Below are positions 15,181-21,651 of a stretch of DNA of 31,599 bases, in pieces. Both the position numbers and the translations under genes were made by a program. The notes under the pieces were generated by a model. That model had not been told where the DNA came from and ran no database searches. It saw only the letters and a list, made by a program, of their open reading frames with translations. The first letter of the stretch is position 1; every line of letters starts with the position of its first letter. The DNA comes from a virus: the IMG/VR virus record IMGVR_UViG_3300005513_000017, positions 1-31,599 of that record; one strand, written 5' to 3'.

Positions 15181-16920
15181 CTACCTCACGTCTAGCCCCC
15201 ATACGGCGACGGTCGAAGCACCGTCGCCGGCATAGTTGTCGTTGCCGGAGGCATCGGCCATGCGGAAGTACAGATAGGGATTTGCGGCCATGCCTGCCGC
15301 CATCGTCAAAGTAAGGGCGATCTTCCACCAACTGCCAACCGCCGTGATCGTCCGCGCCCCGACCGTGAAGCCCGTGCCACCGGACGAATAGATTTCGGCG
15401 CCGGTCCCGAGGTTGACCGCCAGTCGACCGTCCGTGAAGGTATCGGAGCGCTGCACCATGAGCATTATGTTGCGGGAGCCAACCCCTCGCTTGGCATAGA
15501 AGGTGAAGGTCTTGGTGGTGCTCGCGAGGGCAAGGGTCAGCTGCTTATAGGAGTCGTGGCTGTTGGTGCTGCCATCCTCCTTGAGCGTTGCGGCCGGGCT
15601 GGCGAAGTTCGGCGAGAGCATCGACCACGGCGTGTGAGCCGCCTGTTGGCCAGACCAGCCGTCCAACAGCATGTAGGACGTGTATAGGCCACCGCTCGGA
15701 TACTCCGTCGCCAACTCCGCAGGGTCTGACGTCGGCAGGCCGGAGGCTGCATAGTCGAAACCGCAGCCGGCGATCAGGGCGACGTTGCCCGCGTTGCTTT
15801 CGTGGATGAGCGAGCCGTCACCCTCGGCCACACAATAGGTCGCGTTGACCCAGATATGCCCCGCCGTCTCGGCCACGATGGCAGGGTCGAACACGCCGAG
15901 GAACCCGCTCGGCACAGATCGCGCCAGCGCGTTGAACGCCTGCCGATACGTATCGTTAGCCGATAGGTTGACGTTGCCGCCGATTGTCCATGGATCAAGG
16001 GTCTTGACCACGGCAGGCACGCCGACCGCCGTGCGGACGGTCTGCACATCCTCCATGGCTTGGGCGCCAGTGCGACCGTTGGCGATCGTGTCGTTCACGC
16101 CAAAGCCGATGAAGAACCGGCTCGACCGCCGGGCTATCGCCGTACGTCGAGCCGATTTCGTGCTGTCGGCCCATTCCGCGGCCATCCCGCCGGGCGTTGC
16201 GAGATTGTGGTACGCGGCGCGCCGGCCGACCAGTCGGGCAATCTGACCGGTATGCCCGAGCACGTCGAAAGGGGCGTCTCGGAGCGCGCTATCGCGGCTG
16301 TCCGAGCCGATGGCCACCGTCTCGCGGGTGGTATTGGCCTCGATCGAGACCGGGAAATACCCGTCGCGGGTTCCCTGATAAGTGTCGCTGAAGGCGGTGG
16401 TCGTGCCAGTCAGGTCGGTGACGGCCGCGCCATATTGAAAAATGTCGCCGGCGAGATAGTCGCAGGCGTACTGGCTATAGATCACCCCGGCGCCGAAATT
16501 GCCCCAGAAGCGGACCAGGGCGCTCGTGTAGCGAAGGATGTTGATGGCCGGGTTGACGAAATCGAGTTCGCCACCATCCGCCGCGCTTGCCGTGTCCGAT
16601 CCGTCGGCGTGGGCGTAGAGGCGGGTGAGCTGCAGGACGCCCGATCGGTCCCAGTAAAGTATTGAGCCGCGCGCCGTCGCGCTCGCGCCGGGTAGGTGTT
16701 CACCGTCGGCCGCCGGATCGGCCCGGTAGTTCGGCCACCGGATGCGAAAAGACCCATCCTTCACATCGTCCATGAAGGTGTGGCGGGTTTGTGCCATGAC
16801 CTGCTTATTGGTCGACCCCGCCGACTGATACGCCAGGCGAGTCCGGCCCGCGACGGCTCCGAACCGCTTCGCGGTCTGGGCTAGGCCGACGCTGCGCCGA
16901 TGCGGCAGAGCGAGGCTCAA
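15181..16920 (-). CDS. SGNH-type hydrolase with C-terminal beta-sandwich domain (virion appendage candidate)
   Basis: The protein is 579 aa using the TTG start at 16920, which overlaps the upstream stop as TTGA; an ATG at 16797 (MAQTRHTF) is the alternative. SGNH blocks can be seen: AIGSDSRDSA (Asp207, Ser208 nucleophile), FFIGFGVNDTIANG (Gly274, Asn276, Asp277) and DGSLIHESNAGN (His373). Residues about 430-579 form a beta-rich domain ending YLYFRMADASGND and VAVWGLDVR, the style of carbohydrate-binding or fibre C-termini in phages. Family knowledge: SGNH enzymes in phage fibres often de-esterify surface polysaccharides. The neighbour is a putative virion surface protein, so an enzymatic decoration or side fibre is plausible. 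It is unusual that it sits after terminase rather than in the tail-fibre region. Confidence 0.8.
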   Translation of the reverse strand: MSLALPHRRSVGLAQTAKRFGAVAGRTRLAYQSAGSTNKQVMAQTRHTFMDDVKDGSFRIRWPNYRADPAADGEHLPGASATARGSILYWDRSGVLQLTRLYAHADGSDTASAADGGELDFVNPAINILRYTSALVRFWGNFGAGVIYSQYACDYLAGDIFQYGAAVTDLTGTTTAFSDTYQGTRDGYFPVSIEANTTRETVAIGSDSRDSALRDAPFDVLGHTGQIARLVGRRAAYHNLATPGGMAAEWADSTKSARRTAIARRSSRFFIGFGVNDTIANGRTGAQAMEDVQTVRTAVGVPAVVKTLDPWTIGGNVNLSANDTYRQAFNALARSVPSGFLGVFDPAIVAETAGHIWVNATYCVAEGDGSLIHESNAGNVALIAGCGFDYAASGLPTSDPAELATEYPSGGLYTSYMLLDGWSGQQAAHTPWSMLSPNFASPAATLKEDGSTNSHDSYKQLTLALASTTKTFTFYAKRGVGSRNIMLMVQRSDTFTDGRLAVNLGTGAEIYSSGGTGFTVGARTITAVGSWWKIALTLTMAAGMAANPYLYFRMADASGNDNYAGDGASTVAVWGLDVR

Positions 16921-17420
16921 TTCTGGAACACCTCGAGCACGGCTGTCAGCTTCTTTCCGGTTCCCGAGGTGATCGCCGATCGCGCCTCGAACACCAGGAA
17001 GATGTTCTGGGTACCCGGCGCCGGATCGAAGGTAAGTTCGGAACCGCGGCTGGGGACGTCCTCGCCCTTGACGAAATCCGAAAAGGTCAGGTCGAGGGTG
17101 ACATCGACATAGCCGATGTGGTCGCTCTCGGTGAGACCGCCGGCGAAGGCGCCACCATTGCCGTTGGCGAAGGTCGGCGCGTTCTTGAAGGCGTGTACCC
17201 TGACGATCTTGCCGGCAAGGCCGGAGATATCGTCACTCTTGAGCCGCACTCGACGGATGTGGCCGGTCTTGTCGGCCAGGCGGGCAGCTGCAACCGGAAT
17301 GGCCGAACAGCTCGCAGCTGTCGCGCTCTGGGCAATAATCTGACCCACCGAGTAGCTGATCGTCGAGGGCACCGTGAGCGCCGGCGCGCCGATCGGCCCC
17401 GCATTGCCCTGCACTTCCAT
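16917..17420 (-). CDS. Putative virion surface/structural protein upstream of SGNH hydrolase
   Basis: The protein is 167 aa and beta-rich. The central part carries HIRRVRLKSDDISGLAGK and IVRVHAFKNAPTFANGNGG, then HIGYVDVTLDLTFSD. The end is IFLVFEARSAITSGTGKK plus TAVLEVFQN. I have a sense of similar small proteins near capsid genes in other phages, but no named family. It starts 5 bases after the terminase stop and ends overlapped with the TTG start of the SGNH gene, so the pair is translationally coupled. The most likely role is a capsid or fibre-anchoring protein working with the SGNH hydrolase; this is inference from context. Confidence 0.6.
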   Translation of the reverse strand: MEVQGNAGPIGAPALTVPSTISYSVGQIIAQSATAASCSAIPVAAARLADKTGHIRRVRLKSDDISGLAGKIVRVHAFKNAPTFANGNGGAFAGGLTESDHIGYVDVTLDLTFSDFVKGEDVPSRGSELTFDPAPGTQNIFLVFEARSAITSGTGKKLTAVLEVFQN

Positions 17421-17424
17421 TGAC

Positions 17425-19575
17425 CTATCTCCCCAGGTAGCCGCGCCGGCGACCGCCCAGCCAGCTCTGGCGGGTCTGCGTCGAGGCTGGCGGTTGTTCG
17501 GCAGGCGGTTCTGGTGCCGGCTGAGGCGGGACGAAGTCCTCGCGGCGGACGGCGTTGACGTTGGTTTCGACCGGTGCGGCCCAGTCGACCGGATTGTCCC
17601 AGTCGATCTTTTCGCCGCCCTTCACGATGACGATGGCCTTGCCATAGACGGCCAGGTCGAGGGCTTCGTTGCGGACCACGCCGGGCCGCTTCTCCCAGCC
17701 CTTGTCGGTGCGGCGCTCGGCCGCCAGTTCTTCGAAGACCTGCTTCGGCAGCCGGTCGAGCACGTTGTAGGAACCGTTCCCCAACTCGTCGCGGGTCAGC
17801 GCGGCGCTGATCTCATCCTTGAGCGCGTCAGTACCTACCCAAATCAGCGGCACGTCGAGCTGGGTCTTGCGCCCGTTCTCCGTCGATTTTTCCGGGTGCC
17901 CGACATACGCCCGCCGCTGCGCCTCGACGAGGCCGGTCTTGACGTGGTTGCCGCGCATCAGCAGCAGCCGATGACCGAGGCCCTTGGCCCTAGCCCGGCG
18001 CCAGAAGGCGTAGGCGTTCGAGGTGACGCCCGGGGCGCCGGCGCTATCCACGCCGACGAAGGCCGGCGCCAGGTCGTAGCCCGTGCCCTCGACGTGGTAG
18101 CGGCGCTCGAGCAGCGGAAACAGCAGGTCCCAGTCCTTGGCGTAGCGGGCCGGATCGAGCATGCGTTCACTGGCATCGGCTGGCACAAAGATTTCGAAAC
18201 GATCAACCAGCGTCCGCTCGAGGAATGGTCCCCACGCATCCGCCTGGCAGACGAACCGGTTTGACTGCACGTCGGCCTGCACGGTGATGAACCGCGTGTT
18301 CGCCGGCACCCCGGACCCCGGCTGTTTGACAGCCCGCTTCCGCAGCTCGGTCTCGGTCATCAGCGAGGCGGTCCCCATGGCGCGCGGCCGATACGCGTCG
18401 CCCTGGTCGACGTTGACGGTCACCTGAAGCGCCTTTTCGTCGCCGGTGACGCGGTAGCTCTGTTCGGCGGCGACATAGGCCGCGACCAGCTTCGGCCAGG
18501 TCTGGAACGACGCGGCCGGGCCGAACATCCAGTAGCTGGCAAGGCTCGACCGGCGCACATTGCCGTCGATCGTCGTCAGCCCAACCAGGTCGCCACCCAG
18601 CCCCTCATCCGCCGCTTCATGCAGCCAGATCGAGGCGGCCAGCAGCTCGCTCTTGAGTTCGGGCGGCGTCGGGTAGTCGCAGCGCGGGCAGTGCAGCCGC
18701 GCCTGCTCGCCCGCCTCGGTCGCGGGCGCATCGGGAGGATAGCGCAGCAGGCCGAACTTCGGTTCGTAGTACCGGCCGCAATGCGGGCACGGCCAGTAGA
18801 GGCGCGCCCGCGTCCCCTGCGAATAGAGGCTCAGAATGCCGGTAGTCGGCGGCGGCTCATGCGGCGTCGCCGGCTTCCACTGGTCGTCGAGGATCGGACG
18901 GCCGGGCGAGCTTTCTGCCATCACCTTGGCCACCGAGCCCGCCGTCTCGATGCGCTTTCGGCCGAGGGCGAAGGGCTCGCCTTCGCCGTCGACGTCCTCC
19001 GGCATCCGGTCGTAGTCGGTGAACAGCACGTCGGAAAGGGTCGCGGCCGAGAGCTGGGCGATCACCGGCCACGCGATCGTCAGCCGCATGCCGCCCATGA
19101 ACTGCTTGTCGAAGATGTTGTCGGCCCGGCGGTTCTCAACCAGTCGGGCCCGGATCGCCGGCGAGTTGCGCAGCATCTTGTCGACGGTCGAGAGCGAGAA
19201 CTCGCGCGCCGTGTCGCGGCTCATGTGCACGACGCGGAGATCGCGCGGGTTGGTCATCACCCGATGCACGATGGTGTTGACCACCAGGGCGTCGGTTTTG
19301 ATGGTGCGCGCCGGGCCGACGAAGATCACGCCCTGGAAGCGGCGCGAGGTCATCTGTTCGGCCGGCTCGACCAGCTGCGGCGCCACGTCGTTGCGCCATG
19401 GGCCGCGATAGCCCGGCGCATCGACAATGCGGTGGCGGGCGGCGGCCTCAGGCACCGTGACACGCTGCGACGGCGCCACCGCCGGCAAGGCGTCGAGCAC
19501 GCAATCGAGCGCCGACGCGAAAGGCGGCAGGCGGCCGCGGTCGCGTCGATAGTCCGGCTCTCTGGGGCGGCTCAC
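17425..19575 (-). CDS. Terminase large subunit (GpA family)
   Basis: The protein is 716 aa. The ATPase part has a GpA-type Walker A, VGPARTIKTDAL (residues 86-97), and Walker B-like VLFTDYDRMPEDVDGEGEP (about 183-201). A zinc-ribbon insertion lies at Cys263/Cys266 (CPHC) and Cys296/Cys299 (CPRC), with the nuclease part in the second half, including FITVQADVQ and FVGVDSAGAPG. The C-terminus is Pro-rich and then basic (GGRRRGYLGR). Family knowledge: GpA-type enzymes cut at cos and drive DNA into the prohead. The start overlaps the small-subunit stop as ATGA. Compared with lambda, the expected next gene (gpW) is displaced by three accessory genes. Confidence 0.95.
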   Translation of the reverse strand: MSRPREPDYRRDRGRLPPFASALDCVLDALPAVAPSQRVTVPEAAARHRIVDAPGYRGPWRNDVAPQLVEPAEQMTSRRFQGVIFVGPARTIKTDALVVNTIVHRVMTNPRDLRVVHMSRDTAREFSLSTVDKMLRNSPAIRARLVENRRADNIFDKQFMGGMRLTIAWPVIAQLSAATLSDVLFTDYDRMPEDVDGEGEPFALGRKRIETAGSVAKVMAESSPGRPILDDQWKPATPHEPPPTTGILSLYSQGTRARLYWPCPHCGRYYEPKFGLLRYPPDAPATEAGEQARLHCPRCDYPTPPELKSELLAASIWLHEAADEGLGGDLVGLTTIDGNVRRSSLASYWMFGPAASFQTWPKLVAAYVAAEQSYRVTGDEKALQVTVNVDQGDAYRPRAMGTASLMTETELRKRAVKQPGSGVPANTRFITVQADVQSNRFVCQADAWGPFLERTLVDRFEIFVPADASERMLDPARYAKDWDLLFPLLERRYHVEGTGYDLAPAFVGVDSAGAPGVTSNAYAFWRRARAKGLGHRLLLMRGNHVKTGLVEAQRRAYVGHPEKSTENGRKTQLDVPLIWVGTDALKDEISAALTRDELGNGSYNVLDRLPKQVFEELAAERRTDKGWEKRPGVVRNEALDLAVYGKAIVIVKGGEKIDWDNPVDWAAPVETNVNAVRREDFVPPQPAPEPPAEQPPASTQTRQSWLGGRRRGYLGR

Positions 19576-20168
19576 TCGGCAGCCTGTTTCAGCTCGTCGC
19601 GGCCGGCGAGTTCGGAGGCGCGGTGTTCCATCTCGGCCAGCGTCCCGTCGCAGAGCCGCGTCGCCAGGTCGACAGCCTTGCCGGAAAGGCCGAGTTCGCG
19701 CTCGAACCGGTCCGGCAGCGCGGTCAGGCTCTCCTTCACCAGCTTGAAGACGTCCTCGAACGCGGTGACGACATCGCTGCGGCGCACCAGGTCGCCGCGC
19801 TGCAGGGCAGCGAGCATGAAGCTCCGCTCGGCGTCGTATGCTTCCTGCCGCTGCTTCGGCGACAGCTGCCGCTCTTCGTCGAGGACATCATTGCCGCCGA
19901 TCAGCGCCAGGCGCATCTGCTGCACGGCCTGCTGCGCCTTGCCCTTGCGGTCGGCGTCTTCCTTCTCGCGGGCCTTGAGCCACTCCCAGCAGGCCGAGAG
20001 CTGGAATTCCCACGCGCGCCCGTTGGTCCCCTCGACGAGGAAGGGCATGCCGTCCGCGATGTAGCGGTCGAGCGTCGGCTCGGACTTGTTCAGCGCCTGC
20101 GCGAGTTCGCCGCGGTTGAGGACGGCGTCATCCACGCCCGCCGGCAGGCCGGTGAGGATGGTTTCCAT
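19572..20168 (-). CDS. Terminase small subunit (Nu1 / DUF1441-like)
   Basis: The protein is 198 aa from METILTGLPAGVDDAV; GAGG lies 5 bases upstream and supports this start over a longer one. The N-terminus holds a winged-helix DNA-binding segment: LNRGELAQALNKSEPTLDRY, followed by IADGMPFLVEG and FQLSACWEWLKARE. This is the Nu1 pattern. The rest is helical and charged (SPKQRQEAYDAERSF, VVTAFEDVFKLVKESL), as expected for oligomerisation and large-subunit contact. Family knowledge: the small subunit recognises the packaging site, which in lambda lies just upstream of its own gene; here that is the gap at 20169-20575. Confidence 0.85.
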   Translation of the reverse strand: METILTGLPAGVDDAVLNRGELAQALNKSEPTLDRYIADGMPFLVEGTNGRAWEFQLSACWEWLKAREKEDADRKGKAQQAVQQMRLALIGGNDVLDEERQLSPKQRQEAYDAERSFMLAALQRGDLVRRSDVVTAFEDVFKLVKESLTALPDRFERELGLSGKAVDLATRLCDGTLAEMEHRASELAGRDELKQAAE

Positions 20169-20575
20169 CTTTGCCTCGGGAACAACAACATCAACCAAAA
20201 AGCCAGCTTCGGCGCGGGCCAAAAAGTCCCGCCCCCAGCGCCTCGACGTCCCGCATACGATTTGGGGTGGGCGAAGGACCCAAAGGGTGGTTCGGCGGGT
20301 CCGGGCGGCCGGGCTGACCCTGCCTTTTCGCAATGTTGCGGAAGGTCGAGACGGTCGCGTCGCTCGCGGGGCCAACCTCGATTGTCTAGCGCCGACGACC
20401 GCCTCACCATATGCAAAGCGCGCCGCTGAGGATCAGCCGCGCGCTTGGACATGCTTCGCCATCTGCGGCGCTCGTGGTGTCGGCGCCTGGGTCGCTCCGC
20501 TGCTCGGGCTCGTAAGCCTGCGGTCGGTCTCGGCACGGGTTCGTGCCTGTCGAGCGATCATCCTGATTTCGAGTG
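20169..20575. other. 407-bp non-coding region upstream of terminase; candidate cos/pac site
   Basis: No convincing gene is seen on either strand; open frames here have poor composition and no ribosome-binding sites. Position directly before a Nu1/GpA terminase pair makes it the likeliest packaging site. A GC-rich run with the palindrome CGGCCG lies at 20301-20314 (CCGGGCGGCCGGGC) and vaguely recalls GC-rich cohesive-end cores. This is weak evidence; no cos repeats could be confirmed by eye. Confidence 0.35.
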
Positions 20576-21220
20576 CTACGCTGCTTTGCCTAAGATCGCA
20601 AGAGGCAGACGCATCGTGATCAACCGGCCAAGCATCGGCGCCTCGAACTCCGCCAGATCACCGTCGATGCGCTTCACCGTCACAGTCCACCCCATGAGCG
20701 AACCGGACATCACTTCAACCCGGTCACCAGCCTTGAACTCCCTGCCCGTGCGCATGAACCGCTGCGCATTGTCTACGGTCCAAGTCGAGGTGCCGAGGAA
20801 CTTGACGAATTGGATCAGGTCAAAGCGCGACATCTGCTCATAACCACCACCGTCGCTGGCCACTGAGTGCACGAAAGAGAAACGACGAAGGTCATCGAAG
20901 CCCATCGGGTCATCGTGCCCGAAGCCGAGGATGATGTAGCGCGACATCAGCGCGAACTCGCGCTCGCTTTTGCGGCGCGCATATCGGTTGGCCAGCCGCC
21001 AGCATCGCACCACCGGCACGATGGCCTGGTGCCCATGGTTGCGCATCAGTTCGGCTACCATCGTTTCGCGTCCGCTCGGCACCTGCACCAAGTACCAGCG
21101 GTGCTCGAATATCGCCATCAGATCAGGGAGCGGCGGCTGCTCGAACTGCCGCCGCCGACTTTCCGTCGTCCTGCCCACCGGCACGACAGTCGGCCTAACC
21201 TCTTCTTCAACCATTTCCAT
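20576..21220 (-). CDS. NusG-like transcription factor (phage-encoded antitermination candidate)
   Basis: The protein is 214 aa. Residues 1-38 are a variable acidic/basic leader. Residues about 40-140 look like an NGN domain: HRWYLVQVPSGRETMVAELM, then MSRYIILGF. Residues 162-210 are a KOW domain: FKAGDRVEVMSGSLMGWTV, then FEAPMLGRLITMRLPLAIL. Family knowledge: NusG and its paralogues (RfaH, LoaP) bind RNA polymerase and change pausing or termination. A phage copy placed between replication genes and the terminase-led late block could promote read-through of the hairpin terminators seen at 14116 and 10162. The upstream leader (21221-21651) is full of hairpins. The start is taken at 21220; an ATG two codons later is equally possible. 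Confidence 0.8.
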   Translation of the reverse strand: MEMVEEEVRPTVVPVGRTTESRRRQFEQPPLPDLMAIFEHRWYLVQVPSGRETMVAELMRNHGHQAIVPVVRCWRLANRYARRKSEREFALMSRYIILGFGHDDPMGFDDLRRFSFVHSVASDGGGYEQMSRFDLIQFVKFLGTSTWTVDNAQRFMRTGREFKAGDRVEVMSGSLMGWTVTVKRIDGDLAEFEAPMLGRLITMRLPLAILGKAA

Positions 21221-21241
21221 TGCCCCAATTACCTTTGAGAG

Positions 21242-21274
21242 GTTTGAAAGACCCTCACTGAGAGGGTTTCAAAC
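21242..21274. other. Hairpin formed by repeat copies near the nusG-like start
   Basis: GTTTGAA-AG-ACCCTC pairs with GAGGGT-TTCAAAC around the loop ACTGA: 13 base pairs interrupted by a 2-base bulge. It ends 22 bases before the nusG-like start codon (minus direction), so it would lie in the 5' leader of that mRNA. Confidence 0.6.
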
Positions 21275-21280
21275 AGTGGA

Positions 21281-21304
21281 AAAGCACTGAGAGAACAGTG
21301 CTTT
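21281..21304 (-). terminator. Likely intrinsic terminator downstream of the replication genes
   Basis: AAAGCACTG and CAGTGCTTT form a 9-bp stem with a 6-base loop. On the minus strand the stem runs straight into TTTTCC. It lies before the nusG-like gene and could end early transcription or act as an attenuator in its leader. The stem is only moderately GC-rich. Confidence 0.5.
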
Positions 21305-21519
21305 GCATAAGGTAGCCGAGGGGTTTGAGAGGGCGCTCCACACATGATGTGGATCACCTTCGACAAACCGATCGGTGGGATGTGGGTTGAGGCCCCCGCA
21401 CCCCTCGAAAACACATTTACACGCGCGAGACCCTCTCGAACCTCACACTTTTCGCATAACACATTGATTTTGCTATTGAACACGCGCTGAGGATCGCGCA
21501 TTCAACCCTCGCATAACTC

Positions 21520-21565
21520 TCTCGAACCTCCCTGTCGCGCGCGTCAGCGCGAGGGAGGTTCGAGA
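21520..21565. other. Long perfect hairpin built from two repeat copies
   Basis: TCTCGAACCTCCC (21520-21532) pairs perfectly with GGGAGGTTCGAGA (21553-21565). Inside, after a 2-base TG bulge, TCGCGC pairs with GCGCGA around the loop GCGTCA, giving 19 base pairs in all. No T tract follows on the minus strand, so this is not a typical terminator. A cruciform, an operator pair or an origin structure is more likely. Confidence 0.65.
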
Positions 21566-21651
21566 CTTCCGTTTCTCTGTTTCCGTGGGAGGGGTGCGGG
21601 GCACGCGAGCGCGAAAAACGGCCGCTGCGCTATGCGACAGGCGTCAGCGAG

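Larger units (their letters stand above)
21237..21566. repeat. Iteron/operator-like repeats, consensus GRGGTTYGARAS
   Basis: Five good copies are seen. On the plus strand: GAGGTTTGAAAG (21239-21250), GGGGTTTGAGAG (21320-21331) and GAGGTTCGAGAC (21555-21566). On the minus strand: GAGGTTCGAGAG twice (read as CTCTCGAACCTC at 21433-21444 and 21519-21530). A sixth, looser copy, GAGGGTTTCAAAC (21262-21274), forms a hairpin with the first. Mixed orientation and spacing argue for protein-binding sites rather than chance repeats. Confidence 0.65.
21221..21651. other. 431-bp regulatory/origin-like intergenic region
   Basis: This region lies between the helicase-primase stop and the nusG-like start. 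It has repeated GAGGTTCGAGAG-type motifs, three clear hairpins and a 10-bp palindrome ACCGATCGGT at 21367-21376. It also has two copies of TCGCATAAC (21452-21460, 21509-21517) and an AT-rich tract at 21446-21485. A 90-codon minus-strand frame exists inside but crosses all these structures and lacks protein-like composition, so no gene is called. It could hold the replication origin, a promoter for the late switch, or both. Confidence 0.6.

Noticed and set aside
20090-20536. 148-codon minus-strand frame upstream of terminase
   Set aside because: Arg/Pro-rich low-complexity translation overlapping the Nu1-like gene in another frame.
21229-21501. 90-codon minus-strand frame in the intergenic region
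   Set aside because: It crosses the repeat array and hairpins, has no good ribosome-binding site and no protein-like pattern.
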